Assembly (NCBI RefSeq): GCF_006569185.2
Contig: NZ_VIGC02000033.1
Location: 1-61,856 of the forward strand
Direction of reading: 5' to 3'
Length of the DNA: 61,856 bases
Source: Litorilinea aerophila
GTDB taxonomy: Bacteria; Chloroflexota; Anaerolineae; Caldilineales; Caldilineaceae
Shown: one piece after another, positions 15,441 to 25,254 of the stretch
Layout of the letters: each line of letters starts with the position of its first letter
Position numbering within the stretch: position 1 is the stretch's first letter
The notes under the pieces: generated by a model
Seen by the model: only the letters and a program-made list of their open reading frames with translations
Databases searched by the model: none
What the model was told of the DNA's origin: nothing
Position numbers and translations under genes: made by a program

Positions 15441-16259
15441 ATGCCAGGACAATCCTCCGAAACTCAAAAAGGCCCCGCCGCTGGTGTGAAGGGGCAAGTA
15501 TTCGCCCAGGAATCAGCAGGTATGTGGAATGTGTTGGGCGGGCGGCCACACCCACGGCGCACCCCGTTCCCGTTCATCTCCCTGTTGGCGCCAGAACGCA
15601 CCAGGATGTTGTTACTGCTCCTGCTCTACATCCTCTCTTCGGCCGCCAGCGTCGGCCTGTTCCTGTTTCGGGTCTATTACGCCCAAACGACGACCTATCG
15701 CTTCTTGAACAAAAATCTGCTGCTGGCCTGGATCCCGATGGTCTGTGCCTTGCTGGCCTGGCGCCTGGGATATGGGCGTCGGCGGCCATCCTGGCTGGTT
15801 TGGGGGCTGCTGGGGCTGTGGCTGCTGTTTTTCCCCAACGCGCCTTACCTCATCACCGACTTGATGCACATCTCTCCGCGCCATCGGGTGCCCCTGTGGT
15901 TTGACGCCCTGCTCCTCTTTTCCTATGCCTGGACCGGCCTGATGCTGGGCTTCTTCTCCCTGCAACTGGTCCAGCTCCTGTTCCAGCGCTGGTATGGACC
16001 GATGTTGGGATGGCTGGTAGCCCTGGTATCCATAGCGGCCGGCAGCTTCGGCGTCTACCTGGGCCGCCTGCCGCGCTGGAACAGCTGGGACGTGCTGTTG
16101 GCGCCCCACTCCCTGCTGACGGACATCCTGGCCCACTTCCATGCCCCCCTCAACCATCTTCAGGGACTGTTGATGAGCTTTTTCTTTTTCGTCTTTTTGA
16201 CCGTGACGTACGTTACCGTGGCGGTGCTCGGCGGCATACGCTGGCAGCGGGAAGGATGA
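15441..16259 (+). CDS. DUF1361 family membrane protein
   Basis: This protein of up to 272 residues has about six to seven membrane helices. The DUF1361 signature LLFFPNAPYLITDLMHI is plain near residues 128-145, followed by a WFDALLLFSYAWTG helix and the WNSWDVLLAP loop. The family function is unknown; members are sometimes found near polysaccharide or lipid genes. The start is uncertain. ATG 15441 gives a hydrophilic 55-residue extension, whereas ATG 15606 begins directly at the first helix (LLLLLLYILSS). Neither has a strong binding site. Confidence 0.8.
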   Translation: MPGQSSETQKGPAAGVKGQVFAQESAGMWNVLGGRPHPRRTPFPFISLLAPERTRMLLLLLLYILSSAASVGLFLFRVYYAQTTTYRFLNKNLLLAWIPMVCALLAWRLGYGRRRPSWLVWGLLGLWLLFFPNAPYLITDLMHISPRHRVPLWFDALLLFSYAWTGLMLGFFSLQLVQLLFQRWYGPMLGWLVALVSIAAGSFGVYLGRLPRWNSWDVLLAPHSLLTDILAHFHAPLNHLQGLLMSFFFFVFLTVTYVTVAVLGGIRWQREG

Positions 16260-16325
16260 ACCTGCCAGCGCGCTCCCTGCTTAGCTGCCTTCGGATGCGG
16301 GCCCCCTTGGCGGTTCGGCGCCATG

Positions 16326-16363
16326 TGCTATACTGATAACCGCCGGATCCAAAGGGATCCGGC
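16326..16363 (+). promoter_or_regulatory. Extended -10 promoter with a 5'-leader hairpin
   Basis: TG at 16326-16327 and TATACT at 16329-16334 form an extended -10 element. Immediately downstream, GCCGGATCC (16342-16350) pairs perfectly with GGATCCGGC (16355-16363) across a 4-nt loop, so the transcript would begin with a stable 9-bp hairpin. Such a 5' hairpin may stabilise the mRNA of the gene at 16398. Confidence 0.5.
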
Positions 16364-16397
16364 AGGTCGTTGTCAGTTTTGCACAACGGATGGACGT

Positions 16398-17489
16398 ATG
16401 ATGAGCGAATCGTCCCACGACGAATCCCATGACGAATCCCGCGACGAACAGCAGGCGCATTCATCCCCGCCTTCCATGGAGCCCCTGACACCCGAAGAGA
16501 AAGAGGCGTTCCTGGCCCGCGCCCGGGCCCGGGCCAGGACCCTGACCGACGAAGAGCGACAGGCCATCTTCGGGGCATCGTCCACGCCGGGGCGTGCCCA
16601 GGCGACTTCTCTCCCGGAGGAGACGGAAGTGGCCGAAATGGCGGCCGCCCCGCTGGACGAGGAAACCCTGGAGCGGCTGCAGCACAATTTTTTCCCAGAG
16701 CTGGGCGAGGGGATCCGGCTGCCCTCCCCGCCCCTGATCCAGGGGGTAATCTTCGATTTTGACTACACCCTGGCCCACCTGACTCGCCCCCTGCCGGACT
16801 TGATGGCAGAAGGGGCCCGCGCGGCAGAGGCCTACATGCGTTCCACCGGCATGGATCTGCCGGCGGAATTCTGGCCCAACATCGTGGAAGCCCGCCGCTT
16901 TGCCGAGGAAAAGTCGGACGAGGAGCAGGAGGAGCACATCGCGGATGATGCCATGAGCTTCCTGCTTCAGTTCTTTGGTTACCCGGCCAGCCAGATGGAT
17001 CCCGATGTCCTTCGCCGGGCGGTGGACCTTTTCTACGCCCCCGAGATGACCGCCTGGCAGCTCTACCCCGGCGCTACGGCCGTCCTGGCCCATCTGCAAC
17101 GGGCCGGCTTCAAGCTGGCCGTCCTGGCCAACTACAACTGCGACCGGGTCTTCCAGCGGATCATCGACTATCTGGGGCTGCGCCCCTATCTGGACCTGTG
17201 CATCAGCAGCGCCAGCGTGGAGTACCGCAAGCCCGACACCCGCTTCTTCCAGTTAGCCCTGGACCGCTGGGATGCCCTGCCCCACGAAGTCATCGTGGTG
17301 GGCGACAGCCTGCTCCACGACATCCAGGGGGGGCTGGAGCTGGGCGCCCTCACCGTCCAGGTTCAGTTGGAAACCACGCCCCAGGTCCAGTTTGACAACG
17401 CCCAGGTAGCCGAACGGATCCGCCCGGACGCGATCATCACCGCACTCACAGACCTGCCCCAGCTGGTGCACACATGGGCCACAGCCTGA
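16398..17489 (+). CDS. HAD superfamily hydrolase with an acidic N-terminal extension
   Basis: This protein is 363 residues from the ATG at 16398; an adjacent ATG at 16401 is equally possible. The first ~100 residues are hydrophilic and acidic, beginning with a small SHDE/SRDE repeat and an Arg/Ala helix ([20 protein letters not shown]). The HAD core follows: [10 protein letters not shown] (nucleophile and acid/base Asp), VLANYN (motif II), a Lys in [10 protein letters not shown] (motif III) and [12 protein letters not shown] (motif IV). The cap is helical. The substrate is unknown. The gene overlaps the next Nudix gene by 16 bp, so both are likely made together, perhaps for nucleotide or metabolite clean-up. 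Confidence 0.88.
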   Translation: MMSESSHDESHDESRDEQQAHSSPPSMEPLTPEEKEAFLARARARARTLTDEERQAIFGASSTPGRAQATSLPEETEVAEMAAAPLDEETLERLQHNFFPELGEGIRLPSPPLIQGVIFDFDYTLAHLTRPLPDLMAEGARAAEAYMRSTGMDLPAEFWPNIVEARRFAEEKSDEEQEEHIADDAMSFLLQFFGYPASQMDPDVLRRAVDLFYAPEMTAWQLYPGATAVLAHLQRAGFKLAVLANYNCDRVFQRIIDYLGLRPYLDLCISSASVEYRKPDTRFFQLALDRWDALPHEVIVVGDSLLHDIQGGLELGALTVQVQLETTPQVQFDNAQVAERIRPDAIITALTDLPQLVHTWATA

Positions 17490-17974
17490 TGGACGCTGCT
17501 TCTTTCCCCGAGCCTTCGACCGAACCCATTCGCCGCCGCTATCCCACTGCCCCCCTGGTGGGCGTGGGCGCGGCCGTCTTCAATCGCCAGGGGCAGGTGC
17601 TCCTGGTCAAACGGGGGCGTCCTCCCCGGGCCGGGCAGTGGGGCCTGCCCGGCGGCCTGTTGGAGCTGGGCGAGCGGCTGGCTGATGGCGTGCGGCGGGA
17701 AGTGCGTGAGGAATGTGGGATCGAAATCGACGTGGGCGATGTGGTCGATACCTTCGAGCCCATCGAGCGGGATGCCCAGGGCCGGGTGGAATACCACTAT
17801 GTGGTCATCGACTTCTGGGCCACCTATCGGAGCGGCGTTCCCCAGGCCCAGGATGACGCGGCCGAGCTGGCCTGGGTCGACGTGGGTGCCTTGGACCAGT
17901 ATGCCGTGGCGCCGGAAACCCGTTCGGTCATCCTGAAGGCATATCGGGCGTGGCAGGCGGCAGATCCCACTTGA
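17474..17974 (+). CDS. Nudix hydrolase
   Basis: This 166-residue protein has a complete Nudix box, G-x5-E-x7-REVREECGI, near residues 60-82, which binds the divalent metal and hydrolyses nucleoside diphosphates linked to another moiety. The strand [20 protein letters not shown] precedes it, and the pattern PGRWGLPGG-like (here GQWGLPGG) is typical of ADP-ribose or NADH pyrophosphatase-like members. The start overlaps the HAD gene end by 16 bp; a downstream ATG at residue 6 is an alternative. Confidence 0.92.
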   Translation: MGHSLMDAASFPEPSTEPIRRRYPTAPLVGVGAAVFNRQGQVLLVKRGRPPRAGQWGLPGGLLELGERLADGVRREVREECGIEIDVGDVVDTFEPIERDAQGRVEYHYVVIDFWATYRSGVPQAQDDAAELAWVDVGALDQYAVAPETRSVILKAYRAWQAADPT

Positions 17975-18090
17975 GCCCGGGCGCGACCATGGCCCTGGCC
18001 GGTGAGGCCCGGCCGTCCGGGATCTGAGCCTGTTTTATTTTTGACATCAGTCGCCACACCCAGGCGGGTGATGGGACGGCGATGGATGTG

Positions 18091-18127
18091 CAGCTACGAG
18101 CTACTACGAGCTACCTGCTACGAGCTA
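18091..18127. repeat. Short CTACGAGCTA repeat at the 3' end of the P-ATPase gene
   Basis: CTACGAGCTA occurs three times (18094, 18104 and 18118), the last overlapping the P-ATPase stop codon. The first copy sits inside GCAGCTACGAGC, a 12-mer found inverted near 21168-21180 on the other side of the P-ATPase gene. The origin is unknown. Confidence 0.7.
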
Positions 18128-20908
18128 CGACGTGGCAGCGGTTTTCGTATCTCCTCCACGCCGACGCCGGCGGAATAGCCACTTCTCGAGCTCCACGCAC
18201 CACAGGGGCAGGGTACAGACCGCCAGGCTCATGAGCAGATGCTGGGCGTCCAGGGGCTCGGTTTCGAAGAAGGTGCGGGCAAAGGGTACATAGACCACCG
18301 CCAGTTGCAGGACGATCGTCAGCAGGACGGCGCCGACCATGGGCCGATTGGAGAGCAGGCCGATCCGGAAGATGGACTCCCGCTCGGAGCGCACCCCAAT
18401 GGCCAGGGCCATCTGGGAGAGCACCAGGGTGGTGAAGAGCATGGTCTGCCAGGCAGGATCCCCGGCCTGCCAGTAGTAGTAGCCCAACCCCAGGGGCGCC
18501 AATCCCAACACCAACCCAATCCAGATTACATCCCAGCCCAGGCCTCGACTGAAGATGCCCTCACTGGGCGGATAGGGCGGCCGGCGCATGACGTCCGGCT
18601 CGGCCGGCTCCACCCCCAGGGCCAGGGCCGGCAGGCCGTCGGTGATCAGGTTCATCCACAGGATCTGGAGGGGGAGGAGGGGCAGGGGCATTCCCACGAA
18701 GGGCGCCAGCAACATCACCCAGATCTCGCCCGAATTGCAGCTCAGCAAAAAGCGGATGAACTTGCGGATGTTGTCGTAGATGGTGCGCCCTTCCTCCACC
18801 GCGGCCACGATGGTGGCGAAGTTGTCGTCCTGCAGCACCATGTCCGCCGCTTCCTTGGCCACGTCCGTGCCCGTGATGCCCATGGCCACGCCGATGTCCG
18901 CCTGCTTAAGGGCCGGGGCATCGTTGACGCCGTCGCCGGTCATGGCCACCAGTTCTTTCTGGCGCTGCAGGGCCTGGACAATGTGAAGCTTGTGTTCCGG
19001 CGCCACCCGGGCAAAGATGGAGACCTCCCGCACCGCCTGGTCCAGCTCTTCAGGGGAAAGCTGTTCCAGGTCCTGGCCGGTGAGCAGGCGCTTGCCATCG
19101 CCGATGCCCAACTCCTGGGCGATGTGCCGCGCCGTCAGGGGGTGGTCGCCGGTGATCATCATGGGGCGAATGCCTGCGTTGCGGCACGTTTCCACGGCCG
19201 CCTTCACCTCGGGCCGCGGAGGGTCGATCATGGCCACCAGCCCCACGAAGATCAGCTCCTGTTCCACCTCCTGCACGGCACCGTCGGCCGGCGGCTCTTC
19301 CATGCCCCGGAAGGCCACCCCCAACACCCGCATCCCGTTTTGGGCCAGCTCGTCGTGGGCGGCCACGATGCGCTGGCGGTACTCCTCGTCCAGAGGCTCC
19401 ACATGGTCCCCCGCCCAGACCCGGGTCGTCACCTGCAGAAGGCTGTCCAGGGCGCCCTTGGTGAAGGCGATGTAGGGCGGCGCGCCGGCCAAGTCCACCT
19501 GATCCCAGAGGGGGCGCAGGCTTTCCGGCACAGGCGTCTCGGCCGGCGGACGTTTGTGGACGGTGGTCATGCGCTTGCGGGCGGAGTCGAAGGGCACCTC
19601 GGCCACCCGGGGGCTGAGCTCCTCCAGCTTGCCCTTGAGCAGGCCGGCCCGGGCCGCGGCCACCGCCAGGGCACCCTCCGTGGGATCTCCCACCATGCGA
19701 AAGCGCTCCCCATCGCCCTCGTTGGCCGGCTCCACCACCGCGTCGTTGCAGAGGGCTGCGCCGGCCAGCAGAAGCGAGAGAGCCGGCTGCACAGGGCCGG
19801 GCGCCGCCTCCGCCACGGAGAAGGTCCCCGCGCGTTCCCGGCTCAGGCGCTCGGTCAGGTCGATGCGTTCCCCCACCACATCCAGCACCGTGACGGTCAT
19901 CCGGTTTTCCGTCAGGGTGCCCGTCTTGTCGGAGCAGATGACCGTCACCGAGCCCAGGGTTTCCACCGCCGGCAGCTTGCGGATCAGGGCGCGGCGTTTC
20001 AGCATGCGCTGGGCGCCCAGGGCCAGGGCGATGGTGACCACCGCGGGCAGGCCTTCGGGCACGGCGGCCACGGCCAGGCTGACCGCGGTGAGCATCATCA
20101 GCCGCAGATCCTCGCCCCGCAACACGCCCAGGCCAAAGATGACGACCACGATGGCCAGGGCGACCAGGGCCAGCCGCCGGCCCAACTGATCCAGCCGGCG
20201 CTGCAGGGGGGTGGGCTCGTTTTCCACCGTCTGGAGCATGTCGGCGATACGGCCCAACTCCGTCTCCATGCCGGTGGCCGTCACCACGGCCTCACCGTGG
20301 CCATAGGTCACCACCGTGCCCATGTAGACCATGTTGCGGCGGTCGCCCAATGCGGCGTTGGCTTCGACTGTGACCTCTGCCCGCTTGCTCACCGGCTCCG
20401 ATTCTCCGGTGAGGGTGGCCTCCTCTACCCGCAGATTGGCCGAGGAAATCAGGCGGCCATCTGCGGGGACCAGATTGCCCGCTTCCAGCAGGATGATGTC
20501 GCCGGGGACCAGCTCCCGGGCCGAAATTTCCTGGACATGGCCGTCTCGCCGGACCCGTACCTTGGGGACGGCCAGCTTCTTCAGCGCGGCCATGGCCTGC
20601 TCCGCCTGGTATTCCTGGCGAAAGCCCAGCACCGCGTTGAGCACCACGATGGCCAGGATGGCGACCGCGTCCTTGTAGTCGCCCAGGAGGGCCGAAATGA
20701 CAGCGGCCACGATGAGAACCACCACCAGGGTGGAGGAGATCTGCTCCCACAGGATCTGCCAGGGGGACTTCCGTCCCCGCTCCACCAACTCGTTGGGACC
20801 GTAGCGGTTCAGCCGTTCCCGGGCTTCGGCGGCGGAGAGGCCCTGCTTGGCGTCGCTACCCAGGGCTGCCAGGACTTCTTCGATGGATTGGTGATGCCAG
20901 TCGCTCAT
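18125..20908 (-). CDS. P-type ATPase, SERCA-like calcium-transporting (P-IIA)
   Basis: This 927-residue cation pump starts at the ATG at 20908 behind AGAGGTT; the frame is open upstream but lacks a binding site. An N-terminal cation-ATPase domain (~1-75) is followed by the actuator domain with TGES. The helix-4 motif PEGLPAVVTIALALG matches the PEGLP form of Ca2+ pumps. The phosphorylated Asp327 lies in SDKTGTLTENRM, the nucleotide-binding domain follows, and TGDGVNDAPALKQADIG is the hinge. The C-terminal six-helix region has NLITDGLPALALG. It exports Ca2+ (or Mn2+) across the cytoplasmic membrane using ATP. It stands alone, flanked by short inverted repeats. Confidence 0.93.
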   Translation of the reverse strand: MSDWHHQSIEEVLAALGSDAKQGLSAAEARERLNRYGPNELVERGRKSPWQILWEQISSTLVVVLIVAAVISALLGDYKDAVAILAIVVLNAVLGFRQEYQAEQAMAALKKLAVPKVRVRRDGHVQEISARELVPGDIILLEAGNLVPADGRLISSANLRVEEATLTGESEPVSKRAEVTVEANAALGDRRNMVYMGTVVTYGHGEAVVTATGMETELGRIADMLQTVENEPTPLQRRLDQLGRRLALVALAIVVVIFGLGVLRGEDLRLMMLTAVSLAVAAVPEGLPAVVTIALALGAQRMLKRRALIRKLPAVETLGSVTVICSDKTGTLTENRMTVTVLDVVGERIDLTERLSRERAGTFSVAEAAPGPVQPALSLLLAGAALCNDAVVEPANEGDGERFRMVGDPTEGALAVAAARAGLLKGKLEELSPRVAEVPFDSARKRMTTVHKRPPAETPVPESLRPLWDQVDLAGAPPYIAFTKGALDSLLQVTTRVWAGDHVEPLDEEYRQRIVAAHDELAQNGMRVLGVAFRGMEEPPADGAVQEVEQELIFVGLVAMIDPPRPEVKAAVETCRNAGIRPMMITGDHPLTARHIAQELGIGDGKRLLTGQDLEQLSPEELDQAVREVSIFARVAPEHKLHIVQALQRQKELVAMTGDGVNDAPALKQADIGVAMGITGTDVAKEAADMVLQDDNFATIVAAVEEGRTIYDNIRKFIRFLLSCNSGEIWVMLLAPFVGMPLPLLPLQILWMNLITDGLPALALGVEPAEPDVMRRPPYPPSEGIFSRGLGWDVIWIGLVLGLAPLGLGYYYWQAGDPAWQTMLFTTLVLSQMALAIGVRSERESIFRIGLLSNRPMVGAVLLTIVLQLAVVYVPFARTFFETEPLDAQHLLMSLAVCTLPLWCVELEKWLFRRRRRGGDTKTAATS

Positions 20909-21522
20909 GATGAACCTCTGCTTGCTTGTGGTGGCGTGGTGGTCAGGACATCCCGGCGGAAATTCGCCCATGGCATCCACCCGAACGGGGCAGCCGGATC
21001 TGCGCCATCGAACTGACGGCAGATGGTCAGCGTCTCCCGGCTGGTGATATCGCTGCCCGACCGTGGATTCGTCCTGGCCGCCATTATAAAGGCCGCCGAA
21101 AGGGACAGCAACCGGGATTTTGCGATCCACAATCCCACAGTCTACCAGTCGTCGCCTTTTCGTAGGCACGGCTCGTAGCTGCGCTTCGTCGCCTCTCCTG
21201 CATCCTTACTTTCTTTACGCAGGGCTTCGGCTCAGGTTGCGTCTGCTCCCTCCATCCCCGCTCGCCCAAATCTCAATCGTCCACGATTTCGATGCAGACG
21301 GCGCTGCATGGGAGGACGCCGCCTTTGAGGATGCGCACTCCACGAAGGGACAACCACCACGGCGCGGAGTCGGCATCCTCAGTCGTAGGTCCGCTTTCCA
21401 TACCGGACCTGCGAAATCATAGGTGCCACGTCCTGGTGTCATAACCGTGGGCGCGGTGACGAATGTCCCCCAGAGGCTGGGACATCCTTACCCTGGCCAT
21501 GCTGGAGCGGGTACCGGCTACG
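20909..21522. other. Long intergenic region (about 600 bp) without a clear gene
   Basis: The region lies between the divergent P-ATPase and histidine-kinase genes. It contains a GGCGGAAATTCG word of the stem-loop family (20955-20966) and the inverted 12-mer shared with 18090-18101. It also contains a short hairpin AGGTCCG/CGGACCT around 21390-21412 and generally low coding potential. Frames here lack ribosome binding sites. A small unstructured or decayed gene cannot be excluded. Confidence 0.5.
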
Positions 21523-21531
21523 TGATATACT
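21523..21531 (+). promoter_or_regulatory. Extended -10 promoter of the histidine kinase operon
   Basis: TG at 21523-21524, one base, then TATACT at 21526-21531. This is about 65 bp before the kinase start at 21598. No consensus -35 is present. Confidence 0.5.
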
Positions 21532-21597
21532 AAAGGCTGGACCCGGGTTGTCCGGCCGAGTCCGCGCGAAGGAATCCAATTCTGGTACCCTGAAACC

Positions 21598-23328
21598 ATG
21601 ACCCAATACCACGATCTGCCCTATCGCCTGCCCCTGGCAGAATCCCTGAACAGTACCGAAGTTCTCCAGTCCATTTTGGACGCGGCCCCCATCGCCATCG
21701 TTATGGTGGACCAGCAAGGCAACATCGTCTACGCCAACGAGAAGCTGGCCCACATGTTCGGCTACAGCCAGCAGGAGCTCCTCCAACAGCCCATTGAGCT
21801 CCTCATGCCGGAGCGCTTCCGCCAGGACCACCGGGCCCACCGGGCGGACTTTGCTCTCCATCCCCGGGTCCGCCCCATGGGATCTGGCATGGACCTGGCC
21901 GCCCGCCGCAAGGACGGCACCGAGTTTCCCATCGAGGCGGGGCTCAGCCCTATCCAGGTGGGGGACGAGATGCTGGTAGTGGGCTCCATCACCGACGTGT
22001 CCCGCCGTAAACAGATTGAGGAGATGCTGGAGCAGCGGGTGGAAGAACGCACCCGGGAGCTTGAGCGGCGACGACAGGTAGCGGATGGCCTGCGGGATAT
22101 CCTGGCCATCCTCAATTCCAATCGCACCCTGCGGGAAACCCTGGACTACATTGTGGGCCAGGCATGCCGTCTCCTCCATGCCGACGCCAGCGCCATCTAC
22201 CAGTTGGGCGACGAAGAGGGCATGTTCATCGTCCAGGCTGCCTACGGCTTGCCGCCCGAGTTGTTGCCCGAGCTGCCCCACACACAGCCGGCCGGGCAAG
22301 CCAATCCTGACGGATTCCCCACCGGCAGCGGTCCCACGGCTTCCACGCCCCGCGCGCCCCATACCTCCCCGCAGAGCCTGCCGTCCAGGCCCCGGGTCAC
22401 CCGCCAGGCCGACTTCGTGCAGATTCGCGCCGGCGATGGCGCTGAAGAGCCCGGCACCCAGCCCGGGGATGCCCAGGATCCCCTGGAGAATCACTATCAG
22501 GCCGTCCTGACTGTTCCCCTGATCATCAAAGAGGACATTTACGGCAGCCTGATGCTTTATTACCGGGAGCCGCGCAAATTTTCGGTGGAGGAGATCGAAC
22601 TGGCGACCACCATGGGCGATCAGACGGCCCTGGCCATCGAAAATGCCCGCCTGCGTACCCAGGTAGAGCATTCGGCCGTGGCGGCGGAGCGCAACCGAAT
22701 CGCCCGGGACCTCCACGACTCGGTGACCCAGACCCTCTTCTCGGCCAGCCTGATCGCGGAGGTGTTGCCCAAGCTGTGGGCCCACAACCCCGAAGATGGC
22801 CGGCGTCGACTGGAGGAGTTGCGTCAGTTGACCCGGGGCGCGCTGGCAGAAATGCGCACCCTGTTGTTGGAGTTGCGGCCTGCCACCCTGATCGAAGTGG
22901 ACCTGGGCGAGCTCCTGCGCCAGCTGACGGAAGCCATCACCGGCCGGGCCCGGGTCCCCATCGACCTGACCCTGGAGGGAGATCACCCCCTTCCCCCCGA
23001 CGTGAAGGTTGCCTTCTACCACATCGCCCAGGAGGCCCTGAACAACGTGGCCAAGCATGCCCGTGCCCAGCACGTGACGGTCCACCTGGTGCGCCAGCCC
23101 GAGGGCGCCTGCCTGACCGTGACCGATGATGGGCGCGGCTTTGTGTTGGATGCCGTGACCCCGGAGCATCTGGGCCTGACCATCATGCACGAGCGGGCTG
23201 ACGCCATCGGCGCCCGGTTGGAAATCACCAGCCGCCGGGGGCAGGGCACCCAGGTGCAGGTCACCTGGCATGCCCCAGCCACAGATGAGGCAGAGCAGGC
23301 CGAAGAGAATCGGTGTTCATCGGTGTAA
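21598..23328 (+). CDS. PAS-GAF sensor histidine kinase (NarL/DesK-type, HisKA_3)
   Basis: This 576-residue soluble kinase has no membrane helices. A PAS domain (~20-135) contains ILDAAPIAIVMVDQQGNIVYAN and its PAC extension, then a coiled coil (IEEMLEQRVEERTRELERRRQ), then a GAF domain (~165-345) interrupted by a Pro/Ser-rich insert around 230-290. The dimerisation and phosphoacceptor domain has RIARDLHDSVTQTLF with His373. The ATPase domain shows EALNNVAKHA (N box), DDGRGF (G1) and GTQVQVTW. It phosphorylates the response regulator encoded 58 bp downstream. A cytoplasmic signal (redox, gas or small molecule) is likely, but no haem or iron-sulphur Cys cluster is evident. Confidence 0.93.
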   Translation: MTQYHDLPYRLPLAESLNSTEVLQSILDAAPIAIVMVDQQGNIVYANEKLAHMFGYSQQELLQQPIELLMPERFRQDHRAHRADFALHPRVRPMGSGMDLAARRKDGTEFPIEAGLSPIQVGDEMLVVGSITDVSRRKQIEEMLEQRVEERTRELERRRQVADGLRDILAILNSNRTLRETLDYIVGQACRLLHADASAIYQLGDEEGMFIVQAAYGLPPELLPELPHTQPAGQANPDGFPTGSGPTASTPRAPHTSPQSLPSRPRVTRQADFVQIRAGDGAEEPGTQPGDAQDPLENHYQAVLTVPLIIKEDIYGSLMLYYREPRKFSVEEIELATTMGDQTALAIENARLRTQVEHSAVAAERNRIARDLHDSVTQTLFSASLIAEVLPKLWAHNPEDGRRRLEELRQLTRGALAEMRTLLLELRPATLIEVDLGELLRQLTEAITGRARVPIDLTLEGDHPLPPDVKVAFYHIAQEALNNVAKHARAQHVTVHLVRQPEGACLTVTDDGRGFVLDAVTPEHLGLTIMHERADAIGARLEITSRRGQGTQVQVTWHAPATDEAEQAEENRCSSV

Positions 23329-23386
23329 CCTGTGGATCATGCAGTGAAGCCTGGTCTACGACGGCAAAGAACATGCGGTAAGGATC

Positions 23387-24040
23387 ATGACGGTGACGAA
23401 GCAATCGACCATTCGGGTGATGCTGGTAGACGACCATGCCGTGGTTCGCAGCGGCCTTTCGGCCTTCCTGTGGGCGTTCGACGACCTGGAGCTGGTGGGC
23501 GAGGCCGCTGACGGGGCCGAGGCGTTGGCCCTGTGCGAACGACTCCAACCCGATGTGATTTTGATGGACCTGATGATGCCCCGGATGGACGGTGCAGCCG
23601 CAACCCAGGCCATCCGGGCCCGCTATCCCCACATCCAGGTGGTGGCGTTGACCAGCTTTAAGGAGGATGAGCTGGTCCAGGCTGCGCTGAAGGCCGGCGC
23701 CATCGGCTATCTGCTGAAAAACGTCTCGGCCGATGAGCTGGCCCAGGCCATCCGCGCCGCCTACGCGGGCCGACCCACCCTGGCACCTGAAGCCGCGGAG
23801 GCCCTGATCCACAACGCCCGCAACGCCGATCGCCTGCCCCCCGGACAGGCCCTCACCGAACGGGAGCGGGAGGTGCTGGCCCTGATGGTGGAGGGGCTCA
23901 ACAACAGCGAAATTGCCGAGCGGCTGGTCGTCAGCCGTTCCACCGTCAAATTCCACGTGAGCAACATCCTCTCCAAGCTGCAGGCCAACAGCCGCACCGA
24001 GGCGGTGGCTGTGGCGCTGCAGAGGAAACTGGTCGGCTAA
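23387..24040 (+). CDS. NarL/LuxR-type response regulator
   Basis: This 217-residue protein has a receiver domain (1-125) with acidic pocket DD15-16, phosphoacceptor Asp61 (VILMDLMMP) and the conserved Lys in TSFKEDE. A C-terminal LuxR helix-turn-helix (~150-210) has [25 protein letters not shown] and [17 protein letters not shown]. It is paired with the upstream kinase and probably controls transcription on phosphorylation. The next gene starts 12 bp downstream. Confidence 0.95.
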   Translation: MTVTKQSTIRVMLVDDHAVVRSGLSAFLWAFDDLELVGEAADGAEALALCERLQPDVILMDLMMPRMDGAAATQAIRARYPHIQVVALTSFKEDELVQAALKAGAIGYLLKNVSADELAQAIRAAYAGRPTLAPEAAEALIHNARNADRLPPGQALTEREREVLALMVEGLNNSEIAERLVVSRSTVKFHVSNILSKLQANSRTEAVAVALQRKLVG

Positions 24041-24052
24041 GGAGAAGGGCCC

Positions 24053-25246
24053 ATGACCCCGGAAACAGCCCGCTTCGACACGGCCCAGGTGGAGGCCTAC
24101 CTGAGCCAGCTCCATGGCCAGCCGGCCACCGTGCTGGAGATGACGGGCCTCAGCGATAAGGCCATATCGGCCCCGGCAACGGACACGGCCGGCGGGGAGG
24201 CCGACCGGCGCTCCCTCAAGGTGTTCGGCTACGGCCGGCCCGTCCTGATCCGCTATCGGGTGGATGGCCAGGAGCACCGGGTGGTGTTGCACACGGCCGC
24301 CGCGGACCACTTCGGGCACGAAACCCGGGCGGACCGGGCCGCGGCCCTGTTGCGGTGCTACGATACCTTTAACCACCTGCCCCGGCACGTGCCCGCGCTG
24401 GATGTGGGCGCTTTCTTCCACACCACGCCCGATGCCAGCCCCGCACTCCATTCCCTGGGCGCTGCCGGTGAGTTCTTCCTCCTCTCCCGTTTCGTGCATG
24501 GGCAGGCCTACGCCCAGGACCTGGTACGCCTGCGGGATGGCGGCGACCTCACAGACCGGGATCGGGCCCGGGCCGAAGCGTTGGCCCGCTATCTGGCTGA
24601 AATCCACGCCCAGAAGTTCCCCGTCGACCAGGAGGAGACCGGCCCGCGGGACCGACGGGCCCTCTACCGCCGTCGCATCCGGGACACGGTGGGCAGCGGT
24701 GAAGGCATCATGGGGCTGGTGGACAGCTATCCAGATGACTTTGCCCTGCTGCCGCCGGACTGGCTACGGGAGGTGGAGCAGGCCTGTGTGGCCTGGCGTT
24801 GGCGTCTGAAAGGACAGGACCACCGGCTGGCCCAGGTACACGGCGACTTCCATCCTTTCAACGTCCTCTTCACCGGCGATGTGGAGTTCGCCCTCTTGGA
24901 CCGCAGCCGGGGGGCCTGGGGGGAGCCGGCGGACGATGTGAGCTGTATGGCCATCAACTACCTGTTCTTTTCCCTCCAGCGTGTCGGGCGGCTGGCCCCG
25001 CCCTTCGAAACCCTCTGGACCCTCTTCTGGGAGACCTACCTGGATGCCACGGGCGATGAGGAGCTGTTGTCCCTGGTGGCGCCCTTTCTGGCGTGGCGGG
25101 GGCTGGTTCTGGCCAGCCCCGTCTGGTACAACGTGGGGGATGATGTGCGGCGCCTGCTCTTCGGCTTTATCGATCACGTGTTGGGCGCGGCGTCCTTCGA
25201 CCCCAATCCAGCGGCCGTCAACCGGTACCTGGTGCCCGTTTCGTGA
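24053..25246 (+). CDS. Aminoglycoside-phosphotransferase-like (APH family) kinase
   Basis: This 397-residue protein of the APH/choline-kinase fold has the catalytic loop QVHGDFHPFNVLF (Asp base and Asn metal ligand) near residue 265 and the second metal site in ALLDRSRGAWGEPADDV. The N-terminal lobe is beta-rich. It phosphorylates a small molecule that cannot be specified; antibiotic resistance is not implied. It follows the response regulator and its stop codon is next to the APS-kinase-like gene, so all four are probably one operon. ATG 24053 follows AAGGAGAAGGG. Confidence 0.85.
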   Translation: MTPETARFDTAQVEAYLSQLHGQPATVLEMTGLSDKAISAPATDTAGGEADRRSLKVFGYGRPVLIRYRVDGQEHRVVLHTAAADHFGHETRADRAAALLRCYDTFNHLPRHVPALDVGAFFHTTPDASPALHSLGAAGEFFLLSRFVHGQAYAQDLVRLRDGGDLTDRDRARAEALARYLAEIHAQKFPVDQEETGPRDRRALYRRRIRDTVGSGEGIMGLVDSYPDDFALLPPDWLREVEQACVAWRWRLKGQDHRLAQVHGDFHPFNVLFTGDVEFALLDRSRGAWGEPADDVSCMAINYLFFSLQRVGRLAPPFETLWTLFWETYLDATGDEELLSLVAPFLAWRGLVLASPVWYNVGDDVRRLLFGFIDHVLGAASFDPNPAAVNRYLVPVS

Positions 25247-25254
25247 GGCGAGTC

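Noticed and set aside
18239-21016. A 925-codon plus-strand open frame opposite the P-ATPase
   Set aside because: The minus strand encodes a complete P-type ATPase with all motifs; the opposite frame is His/Gly/Gln-rich and is a GC-bias shadow.
24053-25246. Aminoglycoside resistance gene
   Set aside because: Only the general APH fold is visible; the family contains many kinases of small molecules and the context gives no resistance link.
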